DNA of 64,000 nucleotides from Piscinibacter sp047602365 (lineage in GTDB: Bacteria > Pseudomonadota > Gammaproteobacteria > Burkholderiales > Burkholderiaceae_C): assembly GCA_047602365.1 (NCBI GenBank), contig JASGHM010000001.1:992001-1056000 (forward strand). The letters run 5' to 3'. The translations under genes and the position numbers were made by a program. The number at the start of each line of letters is the position of its first letter. Positions within the stretch are counted from its first letter, which is position 1. Positions 43,722 to 52,938 of this stretch are shown here, piece by piece. The notes below the pieces were generated by a model. The model did no database searches. It was given only the letters and a program-made list of their open reading frames with translations, and was not told where the DNA came from.

Positions 43722-44237
43722 ATGTACCCAAAGACGATGAAGGCGCAAGCAACCAACGGCAAGTCCCATCCCGCGGCCAGCGGCACCGGCGTCGGGCGCC
43801 GCATCCAGGTGCGCCGCTCCGGCGTGCACGGCAAGGGCGTGTTCGCGCTGCTGCCGCTGAAGAAGGGCGAGGTGGTGATCGAGTACAAGGGCGAGGTGAT
43901 CGACTGGCCGGAAGCCCTGCGCCGCCACCCGCACGACCCGACCGACCCCGACCACACCTTCTACTTCCACATCGACGACGGCAACGTCATCGACGCCAAG
44001 CATGGCGGCAACGCGGCGCGCTGGATCAACCACGCCTGCCAGCCCAACTGCGAAGCCGACGAGATCGACGGCCGCGTCTTCATCAAGGCGCTGCGCAGCA
44101 TCAAGCCGGGCGAGGAGCTGTTCTACGACTACGGCCTGATCATCGACGAGAAGTACACGCCCAAGCTGAAGAAGCAGTTCGCCTGCCACTGCGGCGCGAA
44201 GACCTGCCGCGGCACGATGCTCTCGCCGAAGCGCTGA
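43722..44237 (+). CDS. SET-domain protein (lysine methyltransferase-like)
   Basis: This 171-residue protein from ATG 43722 (alternative ATG 43737) has a complete SET domain: VRRSGVHGKGVFALLPLKKG, the pseudoknot NHACQPNCEA and ELFYDYGL, plus a post-SET zinc motif CHCGAKTCRG. Such proteins methylate protein lysines using SAM; they are common in eukaryotes and scattered in bacteria. The target here is unknown. A basic, disordered N-terminal stretch precedes the domain. It is 13 bases from birA and probably shares its transcript. Confidence 0.88.
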   Translation: MYPKTMKAQATNGKSHPAASGTGVGRRIQVRRSGVHGKGVFALLPLKKGEVVIEYKGEVIDWPEALRRHPHDPTDPDHTFYFHIDDGNVIDAKHGGNAARWINHACQPNCEADEIDGRVFIKALRSIKPGEELFYDYGLIIDEKYTPKLKKQFACHCGAKTCRGTMLSPKR

Positions 44238-44250
44238 ATCACGCACGACG

Positions 44251-45150
44251 ATGGCCGAGCCGCCGATCCCCTGGGGCGCCGAAGCGCTGTGGCAGCAGCT
44301 GCGCGCGCTGCTGCCCGGGCTCAGCGTCGAGGTGCTTGAGCGTTGTGTGTCGACCAACTCCGCGCTGCTCGAGCGCGCCCGCGTCGAGGTACGCCCCGAG
44401 TCCGACAACGCCGACGTGATGGTCCACCGCAGCGTCGAGAGCGCGGCCTTCGGCCGACGCGCGGCCGACGCGCAGCCCTGCCTGCTGGTGGCCGAGCACC
44501 AGACCGGCGGGCGCGGCCGGCTCGGCCGCAGCTGGCAGTCGGCGCCGGGCGCATCGCTGACCTTCTCGCTGTCGCTGCCGATCGCGCGGGCCGACTGGTC
44601 GGGGTTGTCGCTGGTCGTCGGCCTCGCGCTGGCCGACGCACTCGAGCCGCGCCAGGGGGCGACGCCGCCTCGCATCGGCCTGAAGTGGCCCAACGACCTG
44701 TGGCTGATGGACGGCCCGGCACAGGGCCGCAAGCTCGGCGGCATCCTGATCGAGACGGTGGCCGCCGGCCGCACCCGGCTGGCCGTCATCGGCGTCGGCC
44801 TGAACGTGATGCCGATGCCGGCGGTGGAGGCAGGCACCGGCTTCGCCTGCCTGCAGGAGCTCGACCCCGCGGCGTCGGCACCGGCCGCGCTGCACCGCAT
44901 TGCACTGCCGCTGGTGCAGGCGCTGCACCGCTTCGAGAGCGAAGGCTTCGCCGCTTTCGCGGCCGGTTATGCGGCGCGTGACCTGCTCGCCGGCCACCCG
45001 GTGCGCACGACGCAGCAGGGCCTGGCCGAAGGCATCGCACGCGGCGTCGACGACGGCGGCGCGCTGCGCGTGCAGACCGGCGGCGGCACGATGGTCAGCG
45101 TGACCAGCGGCGAAGTCAGCGTGCGGCTGAACGCCGACGGCAGCACCTGA
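44251..45150 (+). CDS. birA: biotin--[acetyl-CoA-carboxylase] ligase
   Basis: This 299-residue protein has the ligase core: the biotin/ATP motif QTGGRGRLGRSWQSAPG near residue 85, LKWPNDLWL, GRKLGGILIETV and a C-terminal SH3-like domain (GIARGVDDGGALRVQTGGG). There is no N-terminal helix-turn-helix, so it lacks the repressor function of E. coli BirA. It attaches biotin to the biotin carboxyl carrier protein. Confidence 0.92.
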   Translation: MAEPPIPWGAEALWQQLRALLPGLSVEVLERCVSTNSALLERARVEVRPESDNADVMVHRSVESAAFGRRAADAQPCLLVAEHQTGGRGRLGRSWQSAPGASLTFSLSLPIARADWSGLSLVVGLALADALEPRQGATPPRIGLKWPNDLWLMDGPAQGRKLGGILIETVAAGRTRLAVIGVGLNVMPMPAVEAGTGFACLQELDPAASAPAALHRIALPLVQALHRFESEGFAAFAAGYAARDLLAGHPVRTTQQGLAEGIARGVDDGGALRVQTGGGTMVSVTSGEVSVRLNADGST

Positions 45151-45152
45151 CC

Positions 45153-45854
45153 ATGCTGCGCCTGCTCGTGCTGTTGCTGTTGGCGGCCAACCTGCTGTTC
45201 TTCGCCTGGACGCGCGGCTGGCTCGACGACATGACCGGCCTGCGGCCGCACCCCGAGCGCGAGCCGGAGCGCCTGGCGCGGCAGGTGCATCCCGAGCGCA
45301 TCAGCGTGCTGCCACCGGGCGCCGCCAGTGCCGCCAGCCCGGCGACGTCGCCGGCGCCTGCCGCCAGCGCGGCCAGCGCGCCGCAACGTGGCGCCTGCCT
45401 CGAGGCCGGCCCGTTCGCCGACACCACGATCGCATCGGCCGTCACGGCGCTGCAGGCCGTGCAGCCGCCACTGCCGCCCGGCAGCTGGGTCGACGTGAAG
45501 AGCGAGCGTGCGGGCAGCTGGATGATCTACATGGGCCGCTTCCAGAACCGCGAGGTGCTGGCGAAGAAGGAAGACGAGGTCAGGCGCACCCGCGTGCCCT
45601 ACCAGGAGGTCCGCACGCCGGCGGAGTACACGCTGGGCTTCTCGTTCGGCCAGTTCGACGACCGCGCCGCCGCCGAGCGCGGCCTCGAGCAGATCGGCCA
45701 GCGCGGCGTGCGCAGCGCGCGCATCGTCGAGCTCGCCGCGCCGCTGACCCAGCACCTGCTGCGCGTCGATGGCGCCGAACCGGCGCTGGCCGCGCAGCTC
45801 GGCGCGCTCAGGCTCGCGGCGCTGGGCCGCGGCTTCGTGGCCTGCGGCAGCTGA
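45153..45854 (+). CDS. SPOR-domain-like membrane protein
   Basis: This 233-residue protein starts 2 bases after birA. It has one N-terminal membrane helix (LRLLVLLLLAANLLFFAW), an alanine/proline-rich linker and a C-terminal domain resembling SPOR (WMIYMGRFQNREVLAKKEDE, FSFGQFDDRAAAERGLEQI). SPOR domains bind denuded peptidoglycan at division sites. In related bacteria coaX usually lies between birA and this gene; it is absent here. Its 3' end overlaps the convergent protease gene by 47 bases. Confidence 0.78.
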   Translation: MLRLLVLLLLAANLLFFAWTRGWLDDMTGLRPHPEREPERLARQVHPERISVLPPGAASAASPATSPAPAASAASAPQRGACLEAGPFADTTIASAVTALQAVQPPLPPGSWVDVKSERAGSWMIYMGRFQNREVLAKKEDEVRRTRVPYQEVRTPAEYTLGFSFGQFDDRAAAERGLEQIGQRGVRSARIVELAAPLTQHLLRVDGAEPALAAQLGALRLAALGRGFVACGS

Positions 45855-47562
45855 GCGCGGCCGCCGCCCACGCCAGCGCGGCCAGCCAGCCCAGCCCCAG
45901 CGCGCCGCCGCCACCGCCGCTGTCCGTCGCCGGCGGGGGCAGGTTCGACGCCTGGTCGGCCACGCCGAGGGCCAGCGCCGCGTCCACGTCGGGGTTGGCG
46001 ATCACCTCGGCGGTGCGCGCCGGCGCCACGAAGGCGGCCGGATCGTCGGCGTAGGCCAGTGCCGTCGCGGCATCGAGGATGCCGGCGCCGCAGGTGGCCG
46101 TGCTGCAGATGCAGCGCCCGGGGTACTGCGACGAGCAGCTCGGCAGCGTCGGCGACGTCACGTGCGGCCGTGCGCTCAGCCGCAGCCCGTTGATCACCTG
46201 GCTGGTGCTGAGCCGCGGATTGCGGTCGAGCATCAGGCCGACCACGCCGGCCACCACCGGCGCCGCGAAGCTGGTGCCGGCCTCGCGCCCGTAGCGGCCG
46301 CTGCCGGGGCCGCGCAGGCCGTCGTTGGAGACGGTCAGCAGGCCGTCGTCGCCGAGCTCGAAGCCCCAGCCGCCGATCAGGCGCGGATCGCCGCCGACGG
46401 TGGCGATGGTCAGCCGCGAGCCGAAGTTCGCGTAGCTGGCCTTGAAGCCGTCGCGGTTCAGCGCGGTCACGCCGATCACGCCGTTGCAGTTGGCCGGCCG
46501 CGCCACGCTGCCATGTTCGTTGCCGGCCGCCGCCACCACCACCGCGCCGAGGGTGGCGAGTTCGTCGACCGCCTCCTGGTAGGCCATGTTGCAGGCCGAC
46601 TGGCTGCCAAAGCTGATGTTGATGATGCGCGCCGGGTTCGGGTTGAGCGGCAGTTCGCGGCCGGCGTCGTCGAGCACCGGCAGGCCGGCGGCCCAGCGCA
46701 TGCCGTCGATGATGTCGGCCACTTCGGCACCGCACTTGCCGGCCACGCGCACCGGCAGCACGCGGCCGCGCCAGTTGATGGCCGCGACGCCCTGGCCGTT
46801 GTCGGTGTCGGCGGCGAGGATGCCGGCGATGATCGTGCCGTGCCAGGAGCTGTCCTGCACCTCGCAGTCGGCGAACAGGCCCGGATGGGCCTGGCGGTCA
46901 GCCTCGCTGACCCAGTCGCCCGGGTCGCTCGGGTCGGCATCCCAGCCGTCGCCGTCGTTGGCGTACTCGAGCGTCGAGACGAAGTCGCGCCCCGGCAGCA
47001 GCGCGGCGCTCAGGTCCTCGTGCATGGTGACGCCGGTGTCGAGCACGGCGACCACCGGCCGCGCACCGCCGAGGGTGCCCTGCCAGGCGCTCTGCACGCC
47101 GGGAACGCCGCGCCGTCGATGTTCGATGTCGTTGGCATTGGCGCCACCGGCCGGGAACAGCCACCACTGGCCGCTGCTCAACGCCGTGGCGGCAAACAGC
47201 GGGTCCTGCGGCACGCTCAGGCGCCGCTCACGCTGATTGGGCACGACCCATTCCACTTCGGGCCGCTGCGCCAGGCGGCGGGCGATGCCCTCGGCCTCGT
47301 CGGCGCCGAGTGCGCGGCCGTAGTCGACCACGTGGGTTCGCTGGCCGAGCGCCCGCGCACGTTCCGATGCTGCGCGCGCCTGGCCCAGCACACGCTTGAG
47401 CCGCGCCGCCGGCGCCTCGGCCGACGCGTCGGCGCCGTCGCGCAGCTTGACGATGAAGCCGCGCACCGGGCCGCCCGGCGCCGCGCCGGCCGCGGCCACC
47501 AGGCCCAGCCCGAGGAGGACGACGCCTGCGATCTGCTGCGCAAGCCGTGCGCCGAGGCGCAC
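45808..47562 (-). CDS. S8 subtilisin-like serine protease with GlyGly-CTERM signal (second of pair)
   Basis: This 584-residue protein starts at GTG 47562, 2 bases after the stop of the upstream protease gene. A signal peptide (IAGVVLLGLGLVAAAG) precedes a propeptide and the S8 domain with Asp in VVAVLDTGVTMHEDL, His in SSWHGTIIAGIL, the oxyanion Asn in AAAGNEHG and Ser in GTSFAAPVVAGVVG. The end is SGGGGGALGLGWLAALAW followed by arginines, the pattern of a GlyGly-CTERM sorting signal. It is probably secreted and processed at the membrane. Confidence 0.88.
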   Translation of the reverse strand: MRLGARLAQQIAGVVLLGLGLVAAAGAAPGGPVRGFIVKLRDGADASAEAPAARLKRVLGQARAASERARALGQRTHVVDYGRALGADEAEGIARRLAQRPEVEWVVPNQRERRLSVPQDPLFAATALSSGQWWLFPAGGANANDIEHRRRGVPGVQSAWQGTLGGARPVVAVLDTGVTMHEDLSAALLPGRDFVSTLEYANDGDGWDADPSDPGDWVSEADRQAHPGLFADCEVQDSSWHGTIIAGILAADTDNGQGVAAINWRGRVLPVRVAGKCGAEVADIIDGMRWAAGLPVLDDAGRELPLNPNPARIINISFGSQSACNMAYQEAVDELATLGAVVVAAAGNEHGSVARPANCNGVIGVTALNRDGFKASYANFGSRLTIATVGGDPRLIGGWGFELGDDGLLTVSNDGLRGPGSGRYGREAGTSFAAPVVAGVVGLMLDRNPRLSTSQVINGLRLSARPHVTSPTLPSCSSQYPGRCICSTATCGAGILDAATALAYADDPAAFVAPARTAEVIANPDVDAALALGVADQASNLPPPATDSGGGGGALGLGWLAALAWAAAALSCRRPRSRGPAPRA

Positions 47563-47564
47563 GC

Positions 47565-49553
47565 TCAGGCGCCCCGCGCCGGGCGCCGCGACAGCGCGAT
47601 CACCGCTGCCAGCAGCGCCGCCAGCCAGCCCAGGCCGAGTGCACCGCCGCCACCACCACCCCCGCCCCCACCGCCGCCCGCGGAGACGACGCTGACCTCG
47701 ACGGTCTGCGTGCCGCTGGCGCCGGTGCTGTCGGTGACGGTCAGGCTGACGACGAAGCTGCCTCGCGCGGCCGGCGTGGCCGTGACCGATGCGGTGTTGG
47801 TTGCGGACAGCGCCGTCACGATGCCGCCGCCGTCGACCAGCGCCCAGCGGTAGCTGGCGATGCTGCGGCCGCCGAACACGGTGGTGTCGAGCCCGTCCAG
47901 CGTCAGCTGGCGGCCGGCGACCGGTTGCGCCGGGTCGGCGACGATGCGCACCACCGGCCCCTGGGCCGCCACGACGGCAGCCGACGCGTCGAGCATGCCG
48001 GCGCCGCAGGTGCTGGTGGTGCAGTTGCAGTCGGTCTGGTCGAAGTTGCCGGGGGCCTGGCAGTTGGCAGCCGCGATGCGCGGGAAGGCGCGCGCCGAGG
48101 CCATCAGCAGGCGCCGCACTTCGGTGGGCGAGAGCTCCGGCCGCACCGACAGCATCAGCGCCGCCGTGCCGGCCACCAGCGGGGCCGAGAAGCTGGTGCC
48201 GACGGTCGCGTTGGCGCCCTCGTCGGTGTAGATCGAACCGCCGGCGGCGTTCGTCACCGGGTTGTACGAACCGCTGTTCGAGGTCGTCAGGATCGGGTAC
48301 AGGCAGGGCTCGTTCTGTGCGGTGTTGACGCAGTTGCCGGCCGGCGCGCTGATGGTCAGTTCCGGCCCGATGTCGGAGTAGCCGACCTTGTCGCCCTCGT
48401 GGCGCAGGCCGCCGACGCCGATCACGCCGTCGCAGCTGGCCGGCTCGGAGACGGCGCGGCCGTTGCCGTTGCCCGCCGACGCGACGATCACCGCGCCGAC
48501 GGCGTTGACCTCGGCCACGGCATCCTGGTAGCTGGCCGTGCAGGTGGTGCCGCCGCCCAGGCTGAGGTTCAGCACCTTGGCCGGGGTCGGGTTGTCGGCC
48601 ACGCCCGGCACGCTGATGCCGGCCGCCCAGCGCATGCCGGCGAGGATGTCCGAGTCCCAGCCGCCGCACTTGGCCAGCACGCGCACCGGCAGCACGCGCA
48701 CGTTGCGGCCGACGCTGGCCATGCCCGTGCCGTTGTTGGTCAGCGCGCCGATCAGGCCGCTGACCTGGGTGCCGTGCCAGGAACTGGTCTCGGCGAGGTA
48801 TTGATTGGTGTTCGGGTCGAACTCGGTGCAGCCTTCGAACAGGCCGCCCGCCAGGTTGGCCTCGGTCGCGGTGATGCCGTCGCCCTCGTCGGCCGCATTG
48901 GCGTCGTAGCCGTTGCCGTCCTTCGCGGTCAGGAAGGAACCGGGAATCGGGTTGCCGTTCAGGTCGCGATCGACGTCGACGAAGTCGAAGCCGGCCAGCA
49001 GCTTGCCTGCCAGGTCCGGGTGGTCGAAACGCACGCCGCTGTCGAGCACGGCGACGACCACGCTGGAACTGCCCGTGGTGACGTTCCACGCCGCTTCGGC
49101 ATTGATCGCCGAGCGCACGGTGCTGGTCGGCGCCCGCAGGTACCACTGGCCGACCACCGGGCTCGTCGCCGGGTTCGCGGCATAGAGCGAATCGTTCGGC
49201 GCGGCCGCGCGCTTCTTGCGCCGGTCGGGCACCGCGTACTCGACGTCGGCCTGCGCGGCCAGCCGGGCGGCCAGCGCCTCCGAGCTCATGCCGGTGGCGA
49301 ACACCACCTGCGAGCGGTCGCTGATGCCGATGCCGGCGCGCAGCGGCAGGCCGACACGCGCGCCCAGCGCCTGGACCTGCGCCTCATGCCGCTCGCCGGC
49401 GGCGAGGATCTGCTTGCGCAGCAGCGACGAGTCGGCCTTGTACTTGACGATCACACGGGCCGTCGATGCGCCGCCGGTGCTGCTCTTGGTCGGCTGGGCC
49501 TGCGTGCCCAGCGGCCCGAGCAGGGCCAGCGCCAGTGCGGCGATCAGCTTCAT
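47565..49553 (-). CDS. S8 subtilisin-like serine protease with GlyGly-CTERM signal (first of pair)
   Basis: This 662-residue protein from ATG 49553 has a signal peptide (MKLIAALALALLGPLGTQA), then a propeptide and the catalytic Asp (VVAVLDSGVRFDHPDL), His (SSWHGTQVSGLIG), Asn (VASAGNGN) and Ser (GTSFSAPLVAGTAALML). After the protease comes a PKD/Ig-like module (VSLTVTDSTGASGTQTVEV), then a run of twelve glycines, a membrane helix and RRPARG. That is a GlyGly-CTERM signal, recognised by rhombosortase. It is paralogous to the next gene and the pair forms an operon. Confidence 0.9.
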   Translation of the reverse strand: MKLIAALALALLGPLGTQAQPTKSSTGGASTARVIVKYKADSSLLRKQILAAGERHEAQVQALGARVGLPLRAGIGISDRSQVVFATGMSSEALAARLAAQADVEYAVPDRRKKRAAAPNDSLYAANPATSPVVGQWYLRAPTSTVRSAINAEAAWNVTTGSSSVVVAVLDSGVRFDHPDLAGKLLAGFDFVDVDRDLNGNPIPGSFLTAKDGNGYDANAADEGDGITATEANLAGGLFEGCTEFDPNTNQYLAETSSWHGTQVSGLIGALTNNGTGMASVGRNVRVLPVRVLAKCGGWDSDILAGMRWAAGISVPGVADNPTPAKVLNLSLGGGTTCTASYQDAVAEVNAVGAVIVASAGNGNGRAVSEPASCDGVIGVGGLRHEGDKVGYSDIGPELTISAPAGNCVNTAQNEPCLYPILTTSNSGSYNPVTNAAGGSIYTDEGANATVGTSFSAPLVAGTAALMLSVRPELSPTEVRRLLMASARAFPRIAAANCQAPGNFDQTDCNCTTSTCGAGMLDASAAVVAAQGPVVRIVADPAQPVAGRQLTLDGLDTTVFGGRSIASYRWALVDGGGIVTALSATNTASVTATPAARGSFVVSLTVTDSTGASGTQTVEVSVVSAGGGGGGGGGGGGALGLGWLAALLAAVIALSRRPARGA

Positions 49554-49704
49554 GGCAGGGTTTCCCAACGGATTCTCCAGTCGTGGTTCTCGTCTTCTTC
49601 AACGCGAAAGTGTAGGTTGCCCGCTTACAGCGCCCCAGTGAGGATCTGGCAGGCCGCGGTAAAGGATTGTTGCGACGGCGTCGCAAGACGTGAGCAGCGG
49701 AAAC

Positions 49705-49732
49705 GACGAAGGCCCCCGCAGGGGCCTTCGTC
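49705..49732 (-). terminator. terminator after gap
   Basis: GACGAAGGCCCC (49705-49716) and GGGGCCTTCGTC (49721-49732) form a 12-bp stem with a CGCA loop, 33 bases downstream of the gap stop. It probably ends the tkt-gap transcript. The rest of 49554-49765 holds the likely promoter region of the protease pair. Confidence 0.75.
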
Positions 49733-49765
49733 ACAGGCGGAAACCGCCGCAGGGTCGAAGCGCGA

Positions 49766-50764
49766 TCAGCGAGCGATCACGCGCACCATCTCGAGCACCT
49801 TGTTCGAGTAGCCCCATTCGTTGTCGTACCAGGCCACGACCTTGACGAAGGTCTTGTCCAGCGCGATGCCGGCGTCGGCGTCGAACACCGAGGTCATCGC
49901 CTCGCCGCGGAAGTCGGTCGAGACGACCTTGTCCTCGGTGTAGCCGAGCACGCCCTTCATGGCACCTTCGCTGGCCGCCTTCATGGCCTTGCAGATGTCC
50001 TCGTAGCTGGCTTCCTTGACCAGCTCGACCGTCAGGTCGACCACCGACACGTCGGAGGTCGGCACGCGGAAGGACATGCCGGTCAGCTTCTTGTTCAGCT
50101 CGGGAATCACCACGCCGACCGCCTTGGCCGCGCCGGTGCTGCTCGGGATGATGTTCTCGAGGATGCCGCGGCCGCCGCGCCAGTCCTTGTTGCTCGGGCC
50201 GTCGACGGTCTTCTGCGTCGCGGTGGTGGCGTGCACCGTCGTCATCAGGCCGCGCTTGATGCCGAAGGTGTCGTTCAGCACCTTGGCGACCGGCGCCAGG
50301 CAGTTGGTCGTGCACGAGGCGTTGGAGACGATGGTCTCGCCCTTGTAGCTCTTGTCGTTGACGCCGAACACGAACATCGGCGTGTCGTCCTTCGACGGCG
50401 CGCTCTGGATCACCTTCTTGGCGCCGGCGGCGATGTGCTTCTGGCAGGTTTCCTTGGTCAGGAACAGGCCGGTCGACTCGACGACGATGTCGGCGCCGAC
50501 CTCGCCCCACTTCAGCTCGGCCGGATCCTTGACCGCGGTCAGGCGGATCTTCTTGCCGTTGACGATCAGCGTGTTGCCGTCGACCGCGACCTCGCCCTTG
50601 AAGCGGCCGTGCACGCTGTCGTACTTCAGCATGTAGGCCAGGTAGTCGGGTTCGAGCAGGTCGTTGATCGCGACGACCTCGACGTCCTTGAAGTTCTGGA
50701 TGGCGGCACGGAACACCATGCGCCCGATGCGGCCGAAGCCGTTGATGCCGATCTTGATGGTCAT
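49766..50764 (-). CDS. gap: glyceraldehyde-3-phosphate dehydrogenase
   Basis: This 332-residue protein has the NAD-binding start IKIGINGFGRIGRMVFRAA, the catalytic cysteine in SNASCTTNCLAPVAK and the C-terminal WYDNEWGYSNKVLEM. It interconverts glyceraldehyde 3-phosphate and 1,3-bisphosphoglycerate in glycolysis or the Calvin cycle. It lies 29 bases after the transketolase gene, an arrangement linking central carbon metabolism genes. Confidence 0.97.
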   Translation of the reverse strand: MTIKIGINGFGRIGRMVFRAAIQNFKDVEVVAINDLLEPDYLAYMLKYDSVHGRFKGEVAVDGNTLIVNGKKIRLTAVKDPAELKWGEVGADIVVESTGLFLTKETCQKHIAAGAKKVIQSAPSKDDTPMFVFGVNDKSYKGETIVSNASCTTNCLAPVAKVLNDTFGIKRGLMTTVHATTATQKTVDGPSNKDWRGGRGILENIIPSSTGAAKAVGVVIPELNKKLTGMSFRVPTSDVSVVDLTVELVKEASYEDICKAMKAASEGAMKGVLGYTEDKVVSTDFRGEAMTSVFDADAGIALDKTFVKVVAWYDNEWGYSNKVLEMVRVIAR

Positions 50765-50793
50765 GATTGGGTTCTCCGGGTTGATCGAGAAGC

Positions 50794-52857
50794 TCAGCGC
50801 TGGCCTACCAGCACGGCGCGGACGGTGTCGGCCACGTTGTCCGCAGTGAAACCGAAGTGCTTGAACAGCACGCCTGCCGGTGCCGACTCGCCGTAGGTGT
50901 CGATGCCGACCACCGCGGCGCAGCCGTACTTCCACCAGCCGTCGGTGACGCCGGCCTCGACGGCGATGCGCGGCACGCCATCCGGCAGCACCGCGCGCTT
51001 GTAGGCGACCGCCTGGCGGTCGAACACCGAGGTCGAGGGCATCGACACCACGCGCACGGCGATGCCGTCGGCGGCGAGCTGTTGCTGCGCATGCAGCGCG
51101 AGCTGGACTTCCGAGCCCGTGGCGATGAGCACCGCCCGGGCTTTCTTCCTCAGCCCGACCTCGGCTGGCTCGGCCAGCACGTAGGCGCCTTTGGCGATGT
51201 CGTCGAGCGTGCCCGCGGTTGCGTCCTTGGGCAGGTAAGGGAGATTCTGTCGCGACAGCAGCAGCGCCGTCGGGCGCTGCGCGCTGCCGATCGCGGCGGC
51301 CCAGGCGGCCACCGTCTCGGCGGTGTCGGCCGGGCGCCAGACGTCCAGGCCCGGAATCAGGCGCAGCGCGGCGGCATGCTCGACGCTCTGGTGCGTCGGG
51401 CCGTCCTCGCCGAGGCCGATCGAGTCGTGCGTGAAGACGTGCACCACGCGCTGCTTCATCAGCGCGGCCATGCGGATCGCGTTGCGGCTGTAGTCGCTGA
51501 AGGTCAGGAAGGTGCCGCCGTAAGGGATGCAGCCGCCGTGCAGCGCGACGCCGTTCATGATCGCCGCCATGCCGAACTCGCGCACGCCGTAGTTGATGTG
51601 GCGGCCGCCGTTGCCGGTGCCATCGGCACCGAAGCGCAGCGAGGGCGTCGAGCTGGTGTTGGTCAGGTTGGAGCCGGTCAGGTCGGCGCTGCCGCCCAGC
51701 AGTTCCGGCAGCGCCTTGGTGAAGGCCTCCAGCGCGATCTGGCTGGCCTTGCGGCTGGCCACCGTCTCGGCCTTGCTGTTCGCAGCGGCCAGCGTGTCGG
51801 CCACGGTCTGCGACCAGTTCGCCGGCAGCTCGCCCTTCATGCGGCGCAGGAACTCGGCGGCCAGCTCGGGAAACGCGGCGCGGTAGGCGGCGAAGCGGGC
51901 ATCCCACTCGGCCTCCAGCTCGGCGCCACGCGCCTTGGCGTCCCAGGCCGCATAGGCCGACTCGGGCACGACGAAGGGCTCGTGCGACCAGCCCAGCGCG
52001 GCGCGCGTCAGCTTGATCTCCTCGGCGCCCAGCGCCTCGCCGTGCGCCTTGGCGGTGCCGGCGCGGTTCGGCGAGCCCTTGCCGATGGTGGTCTTGCAGC
52101 AGATCAGCGTCGGCTTGTCGGCGCGCTTGGCCTGCGCCAGCGCCGCGCCGACGGCGGCGGCGTCGTGGCCGTCGACCGCGCGGATCACGTTCCAGCCGTA
52201 GGCTTCGAAACGCTTGGGCGTGTCGTCGACGAACCAGGGCGCGACCTGGCCGTCGATCGAGATGCCGTTGTCGTCGTACAGCGCGACCAGCTTGGACAGC
52301 TTCCACGCACCGGCCAGCGCGCAGGCCTCGTGGCTGATGCCTTCCATCAGGCAGCCGTCGCCGAGGAAGACGTAGGTGTGGTGGTCGACCACCGTGTGGC
52401 CGGGGCGGTTGAACTCGCCGGCCAGCAGCTTCTCGGCCAGCGCCATGCCGACCGCGTTGGTGACGCCCTGGCCAAGCGGCCCGGTGGTCGTCTCGACGCC
52501 CGGCGTGACGCCGACCTCGGGGTGGCCCGGCGTCTTGCTGTGCATCTGGCGGAAGCTGCGCAGCTCGCTCATCGGCAGGTCGTAGCCCGACAGGTGCAGC
52601 AGCGCGTAGATCAGCATCGAGCCGTGGCCGTTGCTGAGCACGAAGCGGTCGCGATCCGCCCAGTGCGGATTGGCCGGGTTGTGGCGCAGGTGGCCGTTGG
52701 CCGGCCCCCACAGCGCCACCGCCACCTCGGCCATGCCCATCGGCGCGCCGGGGTGGCCGGAGTTGGCCTGCTGCACGGCGTCCATTGCCAGCGCGCGGAT
52801 CGCGTTGGCCATCGTGGCGGTCGAGGAGGTGGCGATCGGGGAAGCGAGGTCGGCCAT
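50794..52857 (-). CDS. tkt: transketolase
   Basis: This 687-residue protein carries the thiamine diphosphate motif GDGCLMEGISHEACALAGAW, the N-terminal NAIRALAMDAVQQANSGHPG and the pyrimidine-domain GVREFGMAAIMNG. It transfers two-carbon units in the pentose phosphate (or Calvin) pathway. It is cotranscribed with gap and divergent from speD. Confidence 0.97.
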   Translation of the reverse strand: MADLASPIATSSTATMANAIRALAMDAVQQANSGHPGAPMGMAEVAVALWGPANGHLRHNPANPHWADRDRFVLSNGHGSMLIYALLHLSGYDLPMSELRSFRQMHSKTPGHPEVGVTPGVETTTGPLGQGVTNAVGMALAEKLLAGEFNRPGHTVVDHHTYVFLGDGCLMEGISHEACALAGAWKLSKLVALYDDNGISIDGQVAPWFVDDTPKRFEAYGWNVIRAVDGHDAAAVGAALAQAKRADKPTLICCKTTIGKGSPNRAGTAKAHGEALGAEEIKLTRAALGWSHEPFVVPESAYAAWDAKARGAELEAEWDARFAAYRAAFPELAAEFLRRMKGELPANWSQTVADTLAAANSKAETVASRKASQIALEAFTKALPELLGGSADLTGSNLTNTSSTPSLRFGADGTGNGGRHINYGVREFGMAAIMNGVALHGGCIPYGGTFLTFSDYSRNAIRMAALMKQRVVHVFTHDSIGLGEDGPTHQSVEHAAALRLIPGLDVWRPADTAETVAAWAAAIGSAQRPTALLLSRQNLPYLPKDATAGTLDDIAKGAYVLAEPAEVGLRKKARAVLIATGSEVQLALHAQQQLAADGIAVRVVSMPSTSVFDRQAVAYKRAVLPDGVPRIAVEAGVTDGWWKYGCAAVVGIDTYGESAPAGVLFKHFGFTADNVADTVRAVLVGQR

Positions 52858-52938
52858 GGCGCGGTCGGGAGAAGGGGTTCAAGCGGGCGGAAGGCGCATT
52901 TTAGGGCCGGGCCGGAACGCGTCCGTATGATGCGCCGC

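Noticed and set aside
45769..49811. Long plus-strand open frames opposite the two subtilases
   Set aside because: Shadow frames; the minus strand encodes complete proteases with signal peptides and catalytic triads.
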